NCBI GenBank assembly: GCA_046594915.1
Contig: JBKJRC010000014.1
Location: 146,653 to 210,652, forward strand
DNA: 64,000 nucleotides
Direction: 5' to 3'
DNA from: Methylotenera_A sp046594915
Lineage (GTDB): Bacteria; Pseudomonadota; Gammaproteobacteria; Burkholderiales; Methylophilaceae
The notes beneath the pieces were generated by a model. It worked only from the letters and a program-made list of their open reading frames with translations. It was not told where the DNA came from and ran no database searches. The number at the start of each line of letters is the position of its first letter. Position 1 is the stretch's first letter. The translations under genes and the position numbers were made by a program. Below are positions 23,995-32,935 of the stretch, one piece after another.

Positions 23995-24561
23995 ATGAAA
24001 AAGGCTAAAAAAGGGTCAGAGGAAGCTCTAACTAGAAATGTTGGAATTAAGTTAAGTGATCAAGATCGCGAAAATTTAATGCGTTTAGCAAATGAAGAAG
24101 ATTTAACAATTACTAAATTTATCCGAAACGCCATTGCTGAAAAAATTAAAGGTGTTGAGCTTTCTGAAAAATTTCAAAAATTGATAAACGATGGAATTTA
24201 TCAAATTAATGAAACAGCTCGCGCCAATAAAATCAATCAAGAAATTCTGAATACATTGAATAAATTAGTTGAGAAAGTTGCATTAAAAAGCGACTTTGAA
24301 GAACACAAAAATGAAGTGCTGGCTAATATCAATTCACTTAATAATCAATTTATAGAAATGGGAAGCAGTTATACAAAATTGATTACCTACTCTAAAGAAT
24401 CCATTAAAACCAGTGAATCAAAAGAAATAGAAGAATTAAATGGGATTAAAAAAAGCCAATTTATATCTGAATATTTAATCGGAAAAATAACTGAAAGACT
24501 TCAAATTCCTGTAAATAAAGATGAAATTAATGCTGCAATTAACAAGCAAATTTCCTATTAA
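23995..24561 (+). CDS. Ribbon-helix-helix relaxosome accessory protein (MobC/TraY-like)
   Basis: A 188-residue protein with an N-terminal ribbon-helix-helix segment (RNVGIKLSDQDRENLMRLAN then TITKFIRNAIAEKI, residues about 15-51), followed by long heptad-rich helices that look like a coiled coil (residues about 65-125). Small RHH proteins directly ahead of a relaxase usually bind the transfer origin and help nicking. It lies 82 bases upstream of the MobF relaxase on the same strand. The role is inferred from domain and position. Confidence 0.7.
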   Translation: MKKAKKGSEEALTRNVGIKLSDQDRENLMRLANEEDLTITKFIRNAIAEKIKGVELSEKFQKLINDGIYQINETARANKINQEILNTLNKLVEKVALKSDFEEHKNEVLANINSLNNQFIEMGSSYTKLITYSKESIKTSESKEIEELNGIKKSQFISEYLIGKITERLQIPVNKDEINAAINKQISY

Positions 24562-24643
24562 AAAAACACCAAATTACATCAATAAATTTGCATAAATAGT
24601 GGATTTTAATACTTTAGAAAAGCAAAAATAATGGGTAAATTAT

Positions 24644-27643
24644 ATGACAATGAGCTATAAAAAAATGGGAAATGGTGGCGCAGCTGGTAACTATTACATC
24701 AGCAGCTCTGGTCAAAATTCAACCTTAAGAGGTGTTGACGACTACTACACGCAAGCAGTTGGTTCAGAGCCATGCGGCGTATTTAACGATTTTAGCGGAG
24801 CACTTAAACAGTTTGGAATTAACCACTGCGATGAAGTTAGTGTTAATGCATTTCAGCTTCTATTAGCTGGCAGAGATCCTATAAACGAGCAACCACTGAC
24901 TGAAACAGTTGATGAAAAGCATGTAAGCGGTTATGACTGCACTAACAGTGCACCTAAGCCTTTTTCTGCCTTAAGAGCGATCGCCACTTCATTTGGTAAT
25001 AGTGATTTGGACAAAAGATTACTAAAAATTGCCTCTGACGCCAACCAAGATTCAATGAAATTTCTTTCACAACACGCCGGCTATTCGCGTCGAGGTAAAG
25101 GTGGAGCATCTTTAGAAAAGGTCGACTTAATTTCAGCTCAATGGCAACACTCAACTTCGAGAGCTGCCGATCCTCAGCTGCACTTCCATAATACTATTTT
25201 CAATCTTGCCTTTCGAAAATCAGACGAATCCTCAGGAACGATTGAATCGAAAAATCTTATGCAATGGCAAACTGCGGCAGGTGCAGTATTCCGCGCTAGT
25301 TTAGCTACTGGTCTTAAAAAGGAATTTCCTGATATTAATATCATTATTGATGAGAAAAAGGGCACGTTTTTGATAGAAGGCATCAGCGAAAATTTGGTTA
25401 AGTTTTGGTCAAAAAGGAAAAATGAGATAAATGATCAAATGAAAGAGTCTGGTTTTACTTCGCTGGCTGCAGCTGATCGTATAACCCTCGAAACAAGAAA
25501 AAACAAAACTTTTGAAGAAACGCCTACAGAGCTTGAAATTCGATGGAAACAAGAAGCTATTAAATATGGTGTTACTGAACAAACAATTAAAGACATCCTA
25601 ACGGCAAATAACGACCAAATTTTGGGCAACTCGCGAGAAGAAAAAGAGGCATTTGATAAGCAAAAATTCCAAGTAAAAATGAATTCAATCCCCGGCATGT
25701 TAATTGAAAATGAGAGTGTTTTTACAGAGCAGCAACTGTATAGAAAAGTAGCTGAATTGTCCGCCGGTATTCAAGACTTAGACGGTATTCAATCAACGGT
25801 TAACCGTCTCCTGACTAGAAAATCAGAAGAATTAGTAGTAAAGCATAATGTTTTGTTAAACGTTAAAGATTTGGGCCAGAGACATGATGAGCGCTATCAG
25901 CAAATAACCGCACGTGAAAAGGTGTTAAATGAGCAGCGAGAACAAAACTCGGTAATCATTGAAATGGGCGTAAATAAAAAGGGTCAGAAAATTTACACAA
26001 CCATTGCTCATATTCAAATTGAAGCGGATCTTAAAAAACGTTCCCGTGAAATGTCGAATGACGGAACTCATGTTATAGACAAGAGAATTATTGCAGATGC
26101 TATCAGTAAAAAAGGGACAATAAGCCTTGAACAGGCAGACGCAGTTAGGTGGGCATTAAGCCCTGGTTCACTAAAAATAATCGAGGGCGGCGCGGGCACT
26201 GGTAAGTCTTTTTCATTGGATGTTACTAGAGAGATTTGCGAAGCCAGTGGATATAACCTTATTGGAATCGCCCTCTCCTGGGACGCCGCAGGCGTTCTAA
26301 AATCAAGCGCAAATATTGACTCTGTAGCTATAACAGGATTTTTAGATAAACTCGAAAAAGGTACATTAAAGCTGACAAAAAGGGATGTCGTTGTGTGCGA
26401 TGAAAATGGGTTGGTTGGAAGTGTTTACGGTCAAAAAATATTAAAATTTGTTCAAGAAGCCGGTTCAAAATTAATCATTACTGGGGATTCTCAACAGTTA
26501 AATCCCGTGTCTGCAGGTAGTGCTATGAAAATAATGTTGTCAGAAGCCGGGAGTGCGAAAATAACTGAAATACGTCGCCAAAAACAACAATGCGGACGTG
26601 AGATGGTGGCTAATTTCGCAGTTGGCAACTCAAAAAAAGCGTTGACTGCACTGAAAGACCTTAACAAAATTAAAACCCTAATCGATCGTCAATCAACAAT
26701 TGATTGTATTTCTTCGGATTTTTACAGCTACTTAAAAAACAATGTTGGCAAAACTGCGCTCGCAATTTGCGGATCCAATGAAGAAGCGGCACAACTTAAT
26801 GATTCTATCCGTCAAATGAAACGTAAGGATGGCTTAATTTCTGAGTTTGATACCGTTATAGCTACGGAGTTTGGTGAGTTACCATTCGCCGTTGGTGACA
26901 AGATTATGTTCAGGAAAAATGACAATAAATTGGACATTAAAAATAGGAAAACGGCAGAAATTCTTAGTATTGATGCCTATGGTGACTGTTTTCAATTACG
27001 CGTCAGAATGCATGAAGACGGTCGTGAGTTAACAGTTGACTCTCGGAAATTCAAAGGTGAAACCGGCAAATTGGCTCTGCACCATGGCGATGCGGTTACG
27101 ACCTATTCATCTCAAGGTGCCACCGTTGATGAGACGTTCGTTATGCATTCAAACGTCATTGATAGGCGGCTTGCCTACGTTGCTTTCTCGCGACACAAAG
27201 ATGAGACACACCTTTACGTAGACCAGTCAGCAGTCGTCTCAAAAATGCAGTCACAATTTAGTGCTGACGAATACGTTACGTGCAAGCCTAATGATCAAGA
27301 TATTTTTGACTCAATTACAGCGCAGTATCACCAACAAAGCCAAAAAGTCACTACATTTGATTATTTGAAGGATGATGAGATTGAGAAAATCATTGCTAAG
27401 CATGCAACAAAGCCATCTGCTAAGGTTGAATACGATACAAGAGCTGTTGATGAAATGGCCCAGAAATGGAACGACCTTCTAGAAGACCGTAATGGCAACG
27501 TTCCTTTAGTTGAAACAGAGATTTCCAAAGATAAATATATCTCAAAATCTTTAGATCCTGCCCGGTTAACTCAAAACAAAGAAGGAATATTCGAAAACGA
27601 TGATCATGAATTAAACGCTAGAAACTCTGCGAAATTGAGGTAA
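24644..27643 (+). CDS. MobF-family conjugative relaxase-helicase (TrwC/TraI type)
   Basis: A 999-residue two-domain protein. The relaxase domain has the N-terminal tyrosine pairs at about 17-18 and 34-35 and the histidine triad in WQHSTSRAADPQLHFHN (His169, 180, 182). The SF1 helicase domain has Walker A EGGAGTGKS near 514-522, CDENGLVG near 584-591, TGDSQQLNPVSAG near 613-625, TYSSQGATVDE near 821-831 and AYVAFSRHKDETH near 843-855. It would nick one strand at oriT, stay covalently attached and unwind the DNA. No coupling protein or type IV secretion gene is seen, so transfer would need outside machinery. Confidence 0.92.
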   Translation: MTMSYKKMGNGGAAGNYYISSSGQNSTLRGVDDYYTQAVGSEPCGVFNDFSGALKQFGINHCDEVSVNAFQLLLAGRDPINEQPLTETVDEKHVSGYDCTNSAPKPFSALRAIATSFGNSDLDKRLLKIASDANQDSMKFLSQHAGYSRRGKGGASLEKVDLISAQWQHSTSRAADPQLHFHNTIFNLAFRKSDESSGTIESKNLMQWQTAAGAVFRASLATGLKKEFPDINIIIDEKKGTFLIEGISENLVKFWSKRKNEINDQMKESGFTSLAAADRITLETRKNKTFEETPTELEIRWKQEAIKYGVTEQTIKDILTANNDQILGNSREEKEAFDKQKFQVKMNSIPGMLIENESVFTEQQLYRKVAELSAGIQDLDGIQSTVNRLLTRKSEELVVKHNVLLNVKDLGQRHDERYQQITAREKVLNEQREQNSVIIEMGVNKKGQKIYTTIAHIQIEADLKKRSREMSNDGTHVIDKRIIADAISKKGTISLEQADAVRWALSPGSLKIIEGGAGTGKSFSLDVTREICEASGYNLIGIALSWDAAGVLKSSANIDSVAITGFLDKLEKGTLKLTKRDVVVCDENGLVGSVYGQKILKFVQEAGSKLIITGDSQQLNPVSAGSAMKIMLSEAGSAKITEIRRQKQQCGREMVANFAVGNSKKALTALKDLNKIKTLIDRQSTIDCISSDFYSYLKNNVGKTALAICGSNEEAAQLNDSIRQMKRKDGLISEFDTVIATEFGELPFAVGDKIMFRKNDNKLDIKNRKTAEILSIDAYGDCFQLRVRMHEDGRELTVDSRKFKGETGKLALHHGDAVTTYSSQGATVDETFVMHSNVIDRRLAYVAFSRHKDETHLYVDQSAVVSKMQSQFSADEYVTCKPNDQDIFDSITAQYHQQSQKVTTFDYLKDDEIEKIIAKHATKPSAKVEYDTRAVDEMAQKWNDLLEDRNGNVPLVETEISKDKYISKSLDPARLTQNKEGIFENDDHELNARNSAKLR

Positions 27644-27647
27644 ACAT

Positions 27648-28760
27648 ATGGCTGGTCTTCCAAGGGAGTATTTTAGAAAATTAAAAGGTGAAGTGAAATA
27701 TGAGCGATATAAAGCTGCGTGTCGTATTGACCTGAAAGCATACTTGGAAAGTCTAGACTATCACATCGAGAGAGTATCTACTAAGGATGATTATGTGTTA
27801 AAAAAATCACCCCTAGGTAAAATAAGATTAAAAATGGCCGAGGTTTGGCTTTGTTTTGTCGATGTTCAACCCATGAACGCTGTTCAACTAGTAGAAAGAC
27901 TCAAAGGTTGCACAAAAACACAAGCGGTTGATCATATTTTAGGTAAGTGTGATGTCAATCCATCAATTAAAGATAACTCATATGCGATTGGAAAAGCCGA
28001 AGAAAAGCAGAAAAAACATTTAGATGAACTACCTGAACCTACTGCTGCCCATATAAACGCAGGCGTCGATTATTTAAAAACGCGTGGTATAGAACGCTCT
28101 ACCTTTGAAATGTTGCGTGCTGCTGGCAATGCACAATATACAAGGGATGGTCTATGTTTTATTGGCAGAAAACCTAACGGATCCCCAGGATTACAGGAGA
28201 CCCGACTTATTAATCCAAAGCCAGACAAGAATAATCAAGATAAATTAAAAAAACATTCAGTCAGTAATGGCAGCAAGCGAACATATGCGATCACGATACT
28301 TGGCACTAATAAAGAAGTGGTTGAAATTGTTGAGGGAAATTTTGACGCGATGGCACTTTATGAGATGAACAAGCGAAATCTGGCCGCAAATAATCAACCG
28401 ATAATTATTATAAGTGGCGGAAAAGACACTACTAGATTTCTTGAAAATTCCGCCATTATTGAATTGTTGAAAAATGCGTCATTAATAAAATGCTATGGCG
28501 ATAATGAGGTGGTTGATAAAAAAGATTTTGATAGTACCGCAGAACATATGGATGCATTAATTAAGAAGCAAGCAATTTCTGATTTGGCGCATCTTAAAAG
28601 AATTGAACAAATTAAGTTAATCAACCAATTTGCTACTGTTGAGTACCATAAGCCACCTCTGCCACATCATGATTTAGCCGAACTCAACCATAAAATAAAA
28701 AATGAGTTAATGAAAACAGGCTTACCAAAGCCAACGACGGTAAAAAAATTCAAATTTTAA
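27648..28760 (+). CDS. TOPRIM-domain primase-like protein (DUF3991 type)
   Basis: A 370-residue protein five bases after the relaxase stop. The N-terminal part resembles DUF3991-type zinc-less primase heads (LKAYLESLDYHIERVSTKDD; MNAVQLVERLKGCTKTQAVD). The C-terminal TOPRIM domain has the catalytic glutamate in VEIVEGNFDAMALYEM near residues 224-239 and an acidic pair in CYGDNEVVDKKD near 280-291. Such proteins often accompany relaxases on plasmids and may prime the transferred strand. Polymerising activity is inferred from family only. Confidence 0.75.
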   Translation: MAGLPREYFRKLKGEVKYERYKAACRIDLKAYLESLDYHIERVSTKDDYVLKKSPLGKIRLKMAEVWLCFVDVQPMNAVQLVERLKGCTKTQAVDHILGKCDVNPSIKDNSYAIGKAEEKQKKHLDELPEPTAAHINAGVDYLKTRGIERSTFEMLRAAGNAQYTRDGLCFIGRKPNGSPGLQETRLINPKPDKNNQDKLKKHSVSNGSKRTYAITILGTNKEVVEIVEGNFDAMALYEMNKRNLAANNQPIIIISGGKDTTRFLENSAIIELLKNASLIKCYGDNEVVDKKDFDSTAEHMDALIKKQAISDLAHLKRIEQIKLINQFATVEYHKPPLPHHDLAELNHKIKNELMKTGLPKPTTVKKFKF

Positions 28761-29016
28761 ACGTAACCATAAATTTGCTCATGTTTATTTTGGTTCCTTC
28801 AAAATAATAAAAGCAACTATTAATCAATTAATTTTATAACGATTAATGTGTATGCCTCTCCTTTAATGCTTTAGTTATATAAAATTATTAATGGCAGTTT
28901 TACGGCCCAAAGCGGGCATTTAACGTTTAAGAGATAGGCTTAATACATCTTGCTGTGGCAAGTCCTTTCGTTTAAAGGATAAGGCGTCTCCGTGAGTCGC
29001 GCCTTGGTTGCTCAGG
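28761..29016. other. Non-coding tail after the TOPRIM gene with a weak attC-like end
   Basis: No gene is seen. On the minus strand the segment 28976-28918 runs from TTTAAAC to GTTAAAT and ends CTTAAACGTTAAATGC, which resembles the 3' end of an integron attC site. Inside it, CTTGC/GCAAG forms a small hairpin, and AAGGCG/CGCCTT another further out. The 5' core box is poor, so this is a tentative second attC. Confidence 0.3.
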
Positions 29017-29340
29017 TTACCTAATGCTGAACAATAAAAACATCGTCAACTTCCCTTCTGAGTTGAAGTAAACGTCGTGAATCTCGAATTCAAACTGGCT
29101 CCCACTGCAAATGTCAAGAAAATACTCGCGGTTTGTGTCTTTATTGATCTCGGGGTTCCAAAGAGCTTCTATACCTTAACTTTAGGATGACCAACGCGAA
29201 GGACGTTTGTCTTGATATCGTTATCCATTTTACCGCGGTAACAAGTGAAGTCAGCTGTCTTTCATTTAAGTGATTACTATTCTTGCTCATAAAGGTGGAA
29301 GTATTGAAGACTCCCCCGTGAATAGCTTGTATCTCCACCC
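29017..29340 (-). pseudogene. Decayed gene in several frames
   Basis: Reading the minus strand, protein-like segments lie in different frames. CYRGKMDNDIKTNVLRVGHP (about 29235-29175) is followed after a stop and frame change by GIEALWNPEINKDTNREYF and DICSGSQFEFEIHDVYFN, ending at a TAA at 29017. Together they look like one frameshifted gene lying downstream of an attC site in the same orientation, hence perhaps a dead integron cassette. No family recognised. Confidence 0.45.
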
Positions 29341-29411
29341 TTGGACAATTAAAGCACCGACTACTCTTAGCGAAATCCAGAACTTTTGATTTGGGATGTT
29401 AAAACTGTGAC

Positions 29412-29474
29412 GCCTAACGAAAAAGTAATGGGATGCGCGCTTTTGCGCAGTCCCTCTCGACTGAGTGGTTGGGC
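29412..29474 (-). repeat. Integron attC recombination site
   Basis: On the minus strand the 63-base site runs from GCCCAAC to GTTAGGC. The two ends are complementary except one G-T and fit the core boxes RYYYAAC and GTTRRRY. Between them GAGAGGGACTGCGC and GCGCGCATCCC pair into the expected imperfect stem around AAAA, with an unpaired base. It lies eight bases after the stop of the minus-strand gene at 29482, where a cassette's attC belongs. No integron integrase is in the window. Confidence 0.75.
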
Positions 29475-29481
29475 ATCTGCT

Positions 29482-30030
29482 TTAAGAATTAGAAAAGCGA
29501 TCCAGTAACGACCCAGCGGAGCAAGCTGCTACATCGAACTCTTTGATAATGGCCTCAACTTCGGCTAGCGGCCATTTCATATCAGGTAGTGGCTTGGTTA
29601 TCATAGTCTGGTATGCCAAGATTTGAGCGCCATCATAATCAGTGAATGGGTGCGCATGAATAAGAGCATTTCTTTTAACTGTCAACCGTTCGAACTCGTC
29701 ACAACACGTTTGAAGTTCCACTTGTGACACTTTGGCAAAGGAAATAGTTGGATTCCTGATCATACTCTGGAACACATCTTTGACCGGGCCAGATGTCATA
29801 GGGGCACTGCGACTGTATCTATGCACGAAACCGCCCTGTAAGTAGTCAATGATGTAGATGATAGTCCATTCGTAGTATGCAAAAACGTATACCGCTTTTC
29901 CAATGAGAGAGACGTAATCGTCGTCTAACGGGACTCTTGTAGAAATGTGGAGTGTCATAAAGATACCTAACAGATTATATAAAGACCCATGGGCCTCAAG
30001 AGCATCCTCTTTGGACAGCTTAGCGACCAT
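29482..30030 (-). CDS. Integron-cassette gene with HEPN-like motif
   Basis: A 182-residue protein encoded immediately ahead of an attC site in the same orientation, so it is probably a gene cassette. The segment ERLTVKRNALIHAHPF near residues 114-129 contains R-N-x-x-x-H, the catalytic signature of HEPN ribonucleases. The flanking region is helical (KAVYVFAYYEWTIIYIIDYL), as in HEPN/Cthe-type folds. A defence or toxin ribonuclease is possible but inferred from this motif alone. Confidence 0.65.
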   Translation of the reverse strand: MVAKLSKEDALEAHGSLYNLLGIFMTLHISTRVPLDDDYVSLIGKAVYVFAYYEWTIIYIIDYLQGGFVHRYSRSAPMTSGPVKDVFQSMIRNPTISFAKVSQVELQTCCDEFERLTVKRNALIHAHPFTDYDGAQILAYQTMITKPLPDMKWPLAEVEAIIKEFDVAACSAGSLLDRFSNS

Positions 30031-30138
30031 TAAGTAAGCTAAAGTATTGAAATACTCTGACCTAGTTGTAAATAAAATCTACTGTGCTATTCCGAAAGCA
30101 TCAAGTATTTATGAGCTATTAAACATTGGAATGATATT

Positions 30139-32112
30139 TCATAGAAGTTTATTGTAAGTTTTGAATATTTTTTCTGCTAGGGTTAGTGTTTTGGATATCA
30201 TTGCAGTCTCTCCATCCAAAACACCGAGATTGCGTATTAACCAAGCAGCCGGTGTGAAGTGATCGTACATGGGAACTGATTCAGGCATTACCCTAAAAGC
30301 TGATTCAACTTGCTTTAGAAGTCGCTCTGTAGAAGCATCAGCATCCTTAATTTTTTTGACTGTAAGTTCATTAGCACCAACCAATCCATAGCATTTATTT
30401 ACAATTATTACGAACAATTCAGGATCAAAAACATCCTCAATATCTGCTTCAGCACGCTCTAAAAAATCAGCCATTGTGTAAAAATGACCGGCCTTTAAAA
30501 TATCTGACTTCTTCATTGCCCCAATTTTTTTATTGTCTCCCAATGCTTGATCTGAAAGTACGGCTATATTAATGGCATTCCCTGAAAAAAGAGACACAAA
30601 GGGACTTATTTTGTCGATTCCACCAGCTGGACACATTGTCCATCTTGGATCAAGTCCTTCTCGACCTTTAGCGACAAGTGCATTTGATAAAGCTTGCATG
30701 TAAAGTATATCCCCAGGCCCTTCTAAAAGAAGCGTATTTTCTCCAATGAAAAGTGACTGGCTTATTTCATAGCCTAAAGCTCCCTGCAATGGGAACAGAG
30801 TATCTGGGTCCCGTGATAAAACATTATCCCTAACTTTAGTCCCTAAAGGATGCCGGCGCGCGCCCTTAACCTCAACTTGATCTTCTACTATTCTAACAGA
30901 TGAAAAATCATCAGTAGGAACCATAAATGGAGAATGTGTTGAATATATAATTTGATGATAGGGTTCGAGTTTTTCTTTGAAGAATCGCAAAAGGTCAGCC
31001 TGCGCCTTGCCGTGTAAGGTTAGGCCTGGCTCGTCCAAAAGCAATAAAATCGGTTGACCATCATTTTTGACGCGAGTAAATTTTACTAAAAATGAGAAAA
31101 ACCATACAAAACCTGCGCTACGTTCTGAGAACGGTGTATCAACGCGGTGCAAAGCATTGTAAATTCGAGCTCTCGCAATCGTCCCAGTATTTAATGGTGC
31201 TGCGTCACCAGAAAGTGCCTTTTCAACGCGCACGTCAACCCTTAGATCGGGATTCTGTGTCCAGTATTCTAAGATTTGGTCTGTAATGGCATTTGATGCT
31301 GCTTGTAGCATCGCATTAAAAGTCTCGTAGGTTGTCAGACTTGTAATGTCATCAATAGAAACCCCGGCATAATCTAAGAAGTCTGCGAATAATCTTGCGC
31401 CACGATGTATATCGAGCGAAATTTGACCGTTGTTAATCAGTGCTTTTGTATTTTCTAATTGGATCGCCCCATCCATCCGATCATATGCAGAAAAATACAT
31501 GAATTTCGGCATCATTTTTAAAATAAGATTGGATACCTGAGTTGTTAATATCCCAACCTTATTCATATAAGCTAAAAGTTCTTGATGCTTAGGAGTGGGT
31601 GCAGCAAGAGAACTTAAAACATTAATTAATTCTGTAGTAGTTTTTGCAGAATTAAGTGAAGAGCGTTCGGGAGCACTTAGAGAAAACTTTGTATATAATA
31701 AATTTAATGCTATTTTGAAGTCTAATTCAGCAGTTACGTCAATGTTTTTATTATATTTTCTTGATATGGTTACAAGATTTGAAATTACTACTTTGTCGCC
31801 AACAGCTTCATTAAGCTTATTCATATCTGCTTCTTCAAGCTGCCATATAGTCTTTATTGCTACTGCATCATTATTACCATGTTTTTTTTCATAATTCGTT
31901 AATGAGCTTCGAGGATAATCACGTTCTTTTTCTAAAGAGATGGGCGTTGAATCATGAGAATTAAGAGCAGCTAAAGCAAGCAGAATAGCACTTTTTCCAG
32001 CTTCATTTTTGCCTACTAAGCAAGTAATGGGATTTACATTAAATTCTCCACTATCATCTACTGACCTAAAGTTTGTGACATGAACGGTTGTAAGTTTCAA
32101 TTCAACTCCCAA
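30139..32112 (-). CDS. OLD-family ATPase with TOPRIM nuclease domain
   Basis: A 657-residue protein. The N-terminal ABC-type ATPase has Walker A GKNEAGKS near residues 34-41, the signature/Walker B region LLLLDEPGLTLHG near 349-361 and the H-loop YSTHSPF. The C-terminal TOPRIM region has ENTLLLEGPGDILYMQ near 456-471 and AVLSDQALGD. OLD proteins are DNA nucleases used in phage defence, alone (class 1) or with a helicase as in Gabija. No helicase gene adjoins, so this is a stand-alone type. It is divergent from the XRE gene at 32537. Confidence 0.85.
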   Translation of the reverse strand: MGVELKLTTVHVTNFRSVDDSGEFNVNPITCLVGKNEAGKSAILLALAALNSHDSTPISLEKERDYPRSSLTNYEKKHGNNDAVAIKTIWQLEEADMNKLNEAVGDKVVISNLVTISRKYNKNIDVTAELDFKIALNLLYTKFSLSAPERSSLNSAKTTTELINVLSSLAAPTPKHQELLAYMNKVGILTTQVSNLILKMMPKFMYFSAYDRMDGAIQLENTKALINNGQISLDIHRGARLFADFLDYAGVSIDDITSLTTYETFNAMLQAASNAITDQILEYWTQNPDLRVDVRVEKALSGDAAPLNTGTIARARIYNALHRVDTPFSERSAGFVWFFSFLVKFTRVKNDGQPILLLLDEPGLTLHGKAQADLLRFFKEKLEPYHQIIYSTHSPFMVPTDDFSSVRIVEDQVEVKGARRHPLGTKVRDNVLSRDPDTLFPLQGALGYEISQSLFIGENTLLLEGPGDILYMQALSNALVAKGREGLDPRWTMCPAGGIDKISPFVSLFSGNAINIAVLSDQALGDNKKIGAMKKSDILKAGHFYTMADFLERAEADIEDVFDPELFVIIVNKCYGLVGANELTVKKIKDADASTERLLKQVESAFRVMPESVPMYDHFTPAAWLIRNLGVLDGETAMISKTLTLAEKIFKTYNKLL

Positions 32113-32536
32113 ATTATTTTTTAAGTTTTTCTAACTACGTTTAGCGGACTAGTTATTACTCACCTGAATAATATCAAGACTATTAATTTTATGTTAAATA
32201 TGTAAGTTGTTGTTTAAAATAAATAGATTTATAGAGATTGCTAAAAAAAGTACTTTTTATATCTAGGAGAGCCCTGAATTCAAATTTATTAATGACTGTT
32301 TTGGGCCGTTTAGTATCTTTGCTTTCAACCTTAATAGGACGGCCTAACATTGATTTAGAGAAGCTTCACATGACTTTTTTGGGACCTCAAGTTCTTAAAC
32401 TTTTCATCTATATGAACAGGACGACTTAGAAATACGTGGCCTCTTCAAAAGGAGTAGTCCCTATTAAGCATTCTCAATGAAACTTAAGTTTGCTTTCATT
32501 TTCTATATGTTGTATATTTCTTACACTAACCGTTAA
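32113..32536. other. Divergent intergenic region between OLD and XRE genes
   Basis: No convincing gene. A 63-codon frame at 32238-32429 has no ribosome-binding site or motif and looks accidental. The region must hold both divergent promoters. A TTGTATATTTCTTACAC stretch lies shortly before the XRE gene. Confidence 0.5.
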
Positions 32537-32935
32537 ATGACGGATATTTACGACATGAAAAAACTTAATGATATAGAACAATTCTCTGCCAATTTTCGTA
32601 AAGCAAGATTAGCTGCTGGGTTGAATCAAGAAGCGTTGGCCAAGAAGATTAATGCCAGCAGAGACATGATAGTACGTATCGAGCGCGGAGAAAACGTCGG
32701 GATTCATTCAGTGTTATCTGCGCTTCACGTGCTCGGGCAGGAAGTCAAAGTCGGCATTCGTATTCCAGAATCAGCCAAAGTAGTTTCCAATTTCGATGCA
32801 CATTACCAAGAAAACTTTCGCAATAAATTAGAAAATGAACTAAAAAACAACCCATCGGCTGACCGTGGTTTCATTCAGAGGAGTCAGCTGAAAAGCGCGC
32901 GCGTACGCAGTTGGGCTAATGCCAGCAAAATATGA
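32537..32935 (+). CDS. XRE-family antitoxin-like regulator
   Basis: A 132-residue protein with a Cro/CI helix-turn-helix (RLAAGLNQEALAKKINASRD then IVRIERGENVGIHSVLSAL, residues about 23-63) and a basic C-terminal tail. It overlaps by four bases the nucleotidyltransferase gene that follows. This arrangement is typical of a toxin-antitoxin pair in which the XRE protein represses the operon. A truncated relative of its C-terminal half lies at 11489. Confidence 0.8.
   Translation: MTDIYDMKKLNDIEQFSANFRKARLAAGLNQEALAKKINASRDMIVRIERGENVGIHSVLSALHVLGQEVKVGIRIPESAKVVSNFDAHYQENFRNKLENELKNNPSADRGFIQRSQLKSARVRSWANASKI

Noticed and set aside
29141..29338. 65-codon minus-strand gene
   Set aside because: Frames on either side look more protein-like and continue to 29017, so it is better read as part of a frameshifted pseudogene.
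29440..29460. Right attachment-site copy of the tRNA-Met 3' end (AGTCCCTCT match)
   Set aside because: Only about nine bases match and they lie inside the attC stem.
30139..32112. Gabija defence system
   Set aside because: No UvrD-like GajB helicase gene adjoins the OLD-family gene.
32238..32429. 63-codon plus-strand gene in the OLD/XRE gap
   Set aside because: No ribosome-binding site, motif or plausible composition; a GCCTAAC inside it lacks a matching attC partner box.
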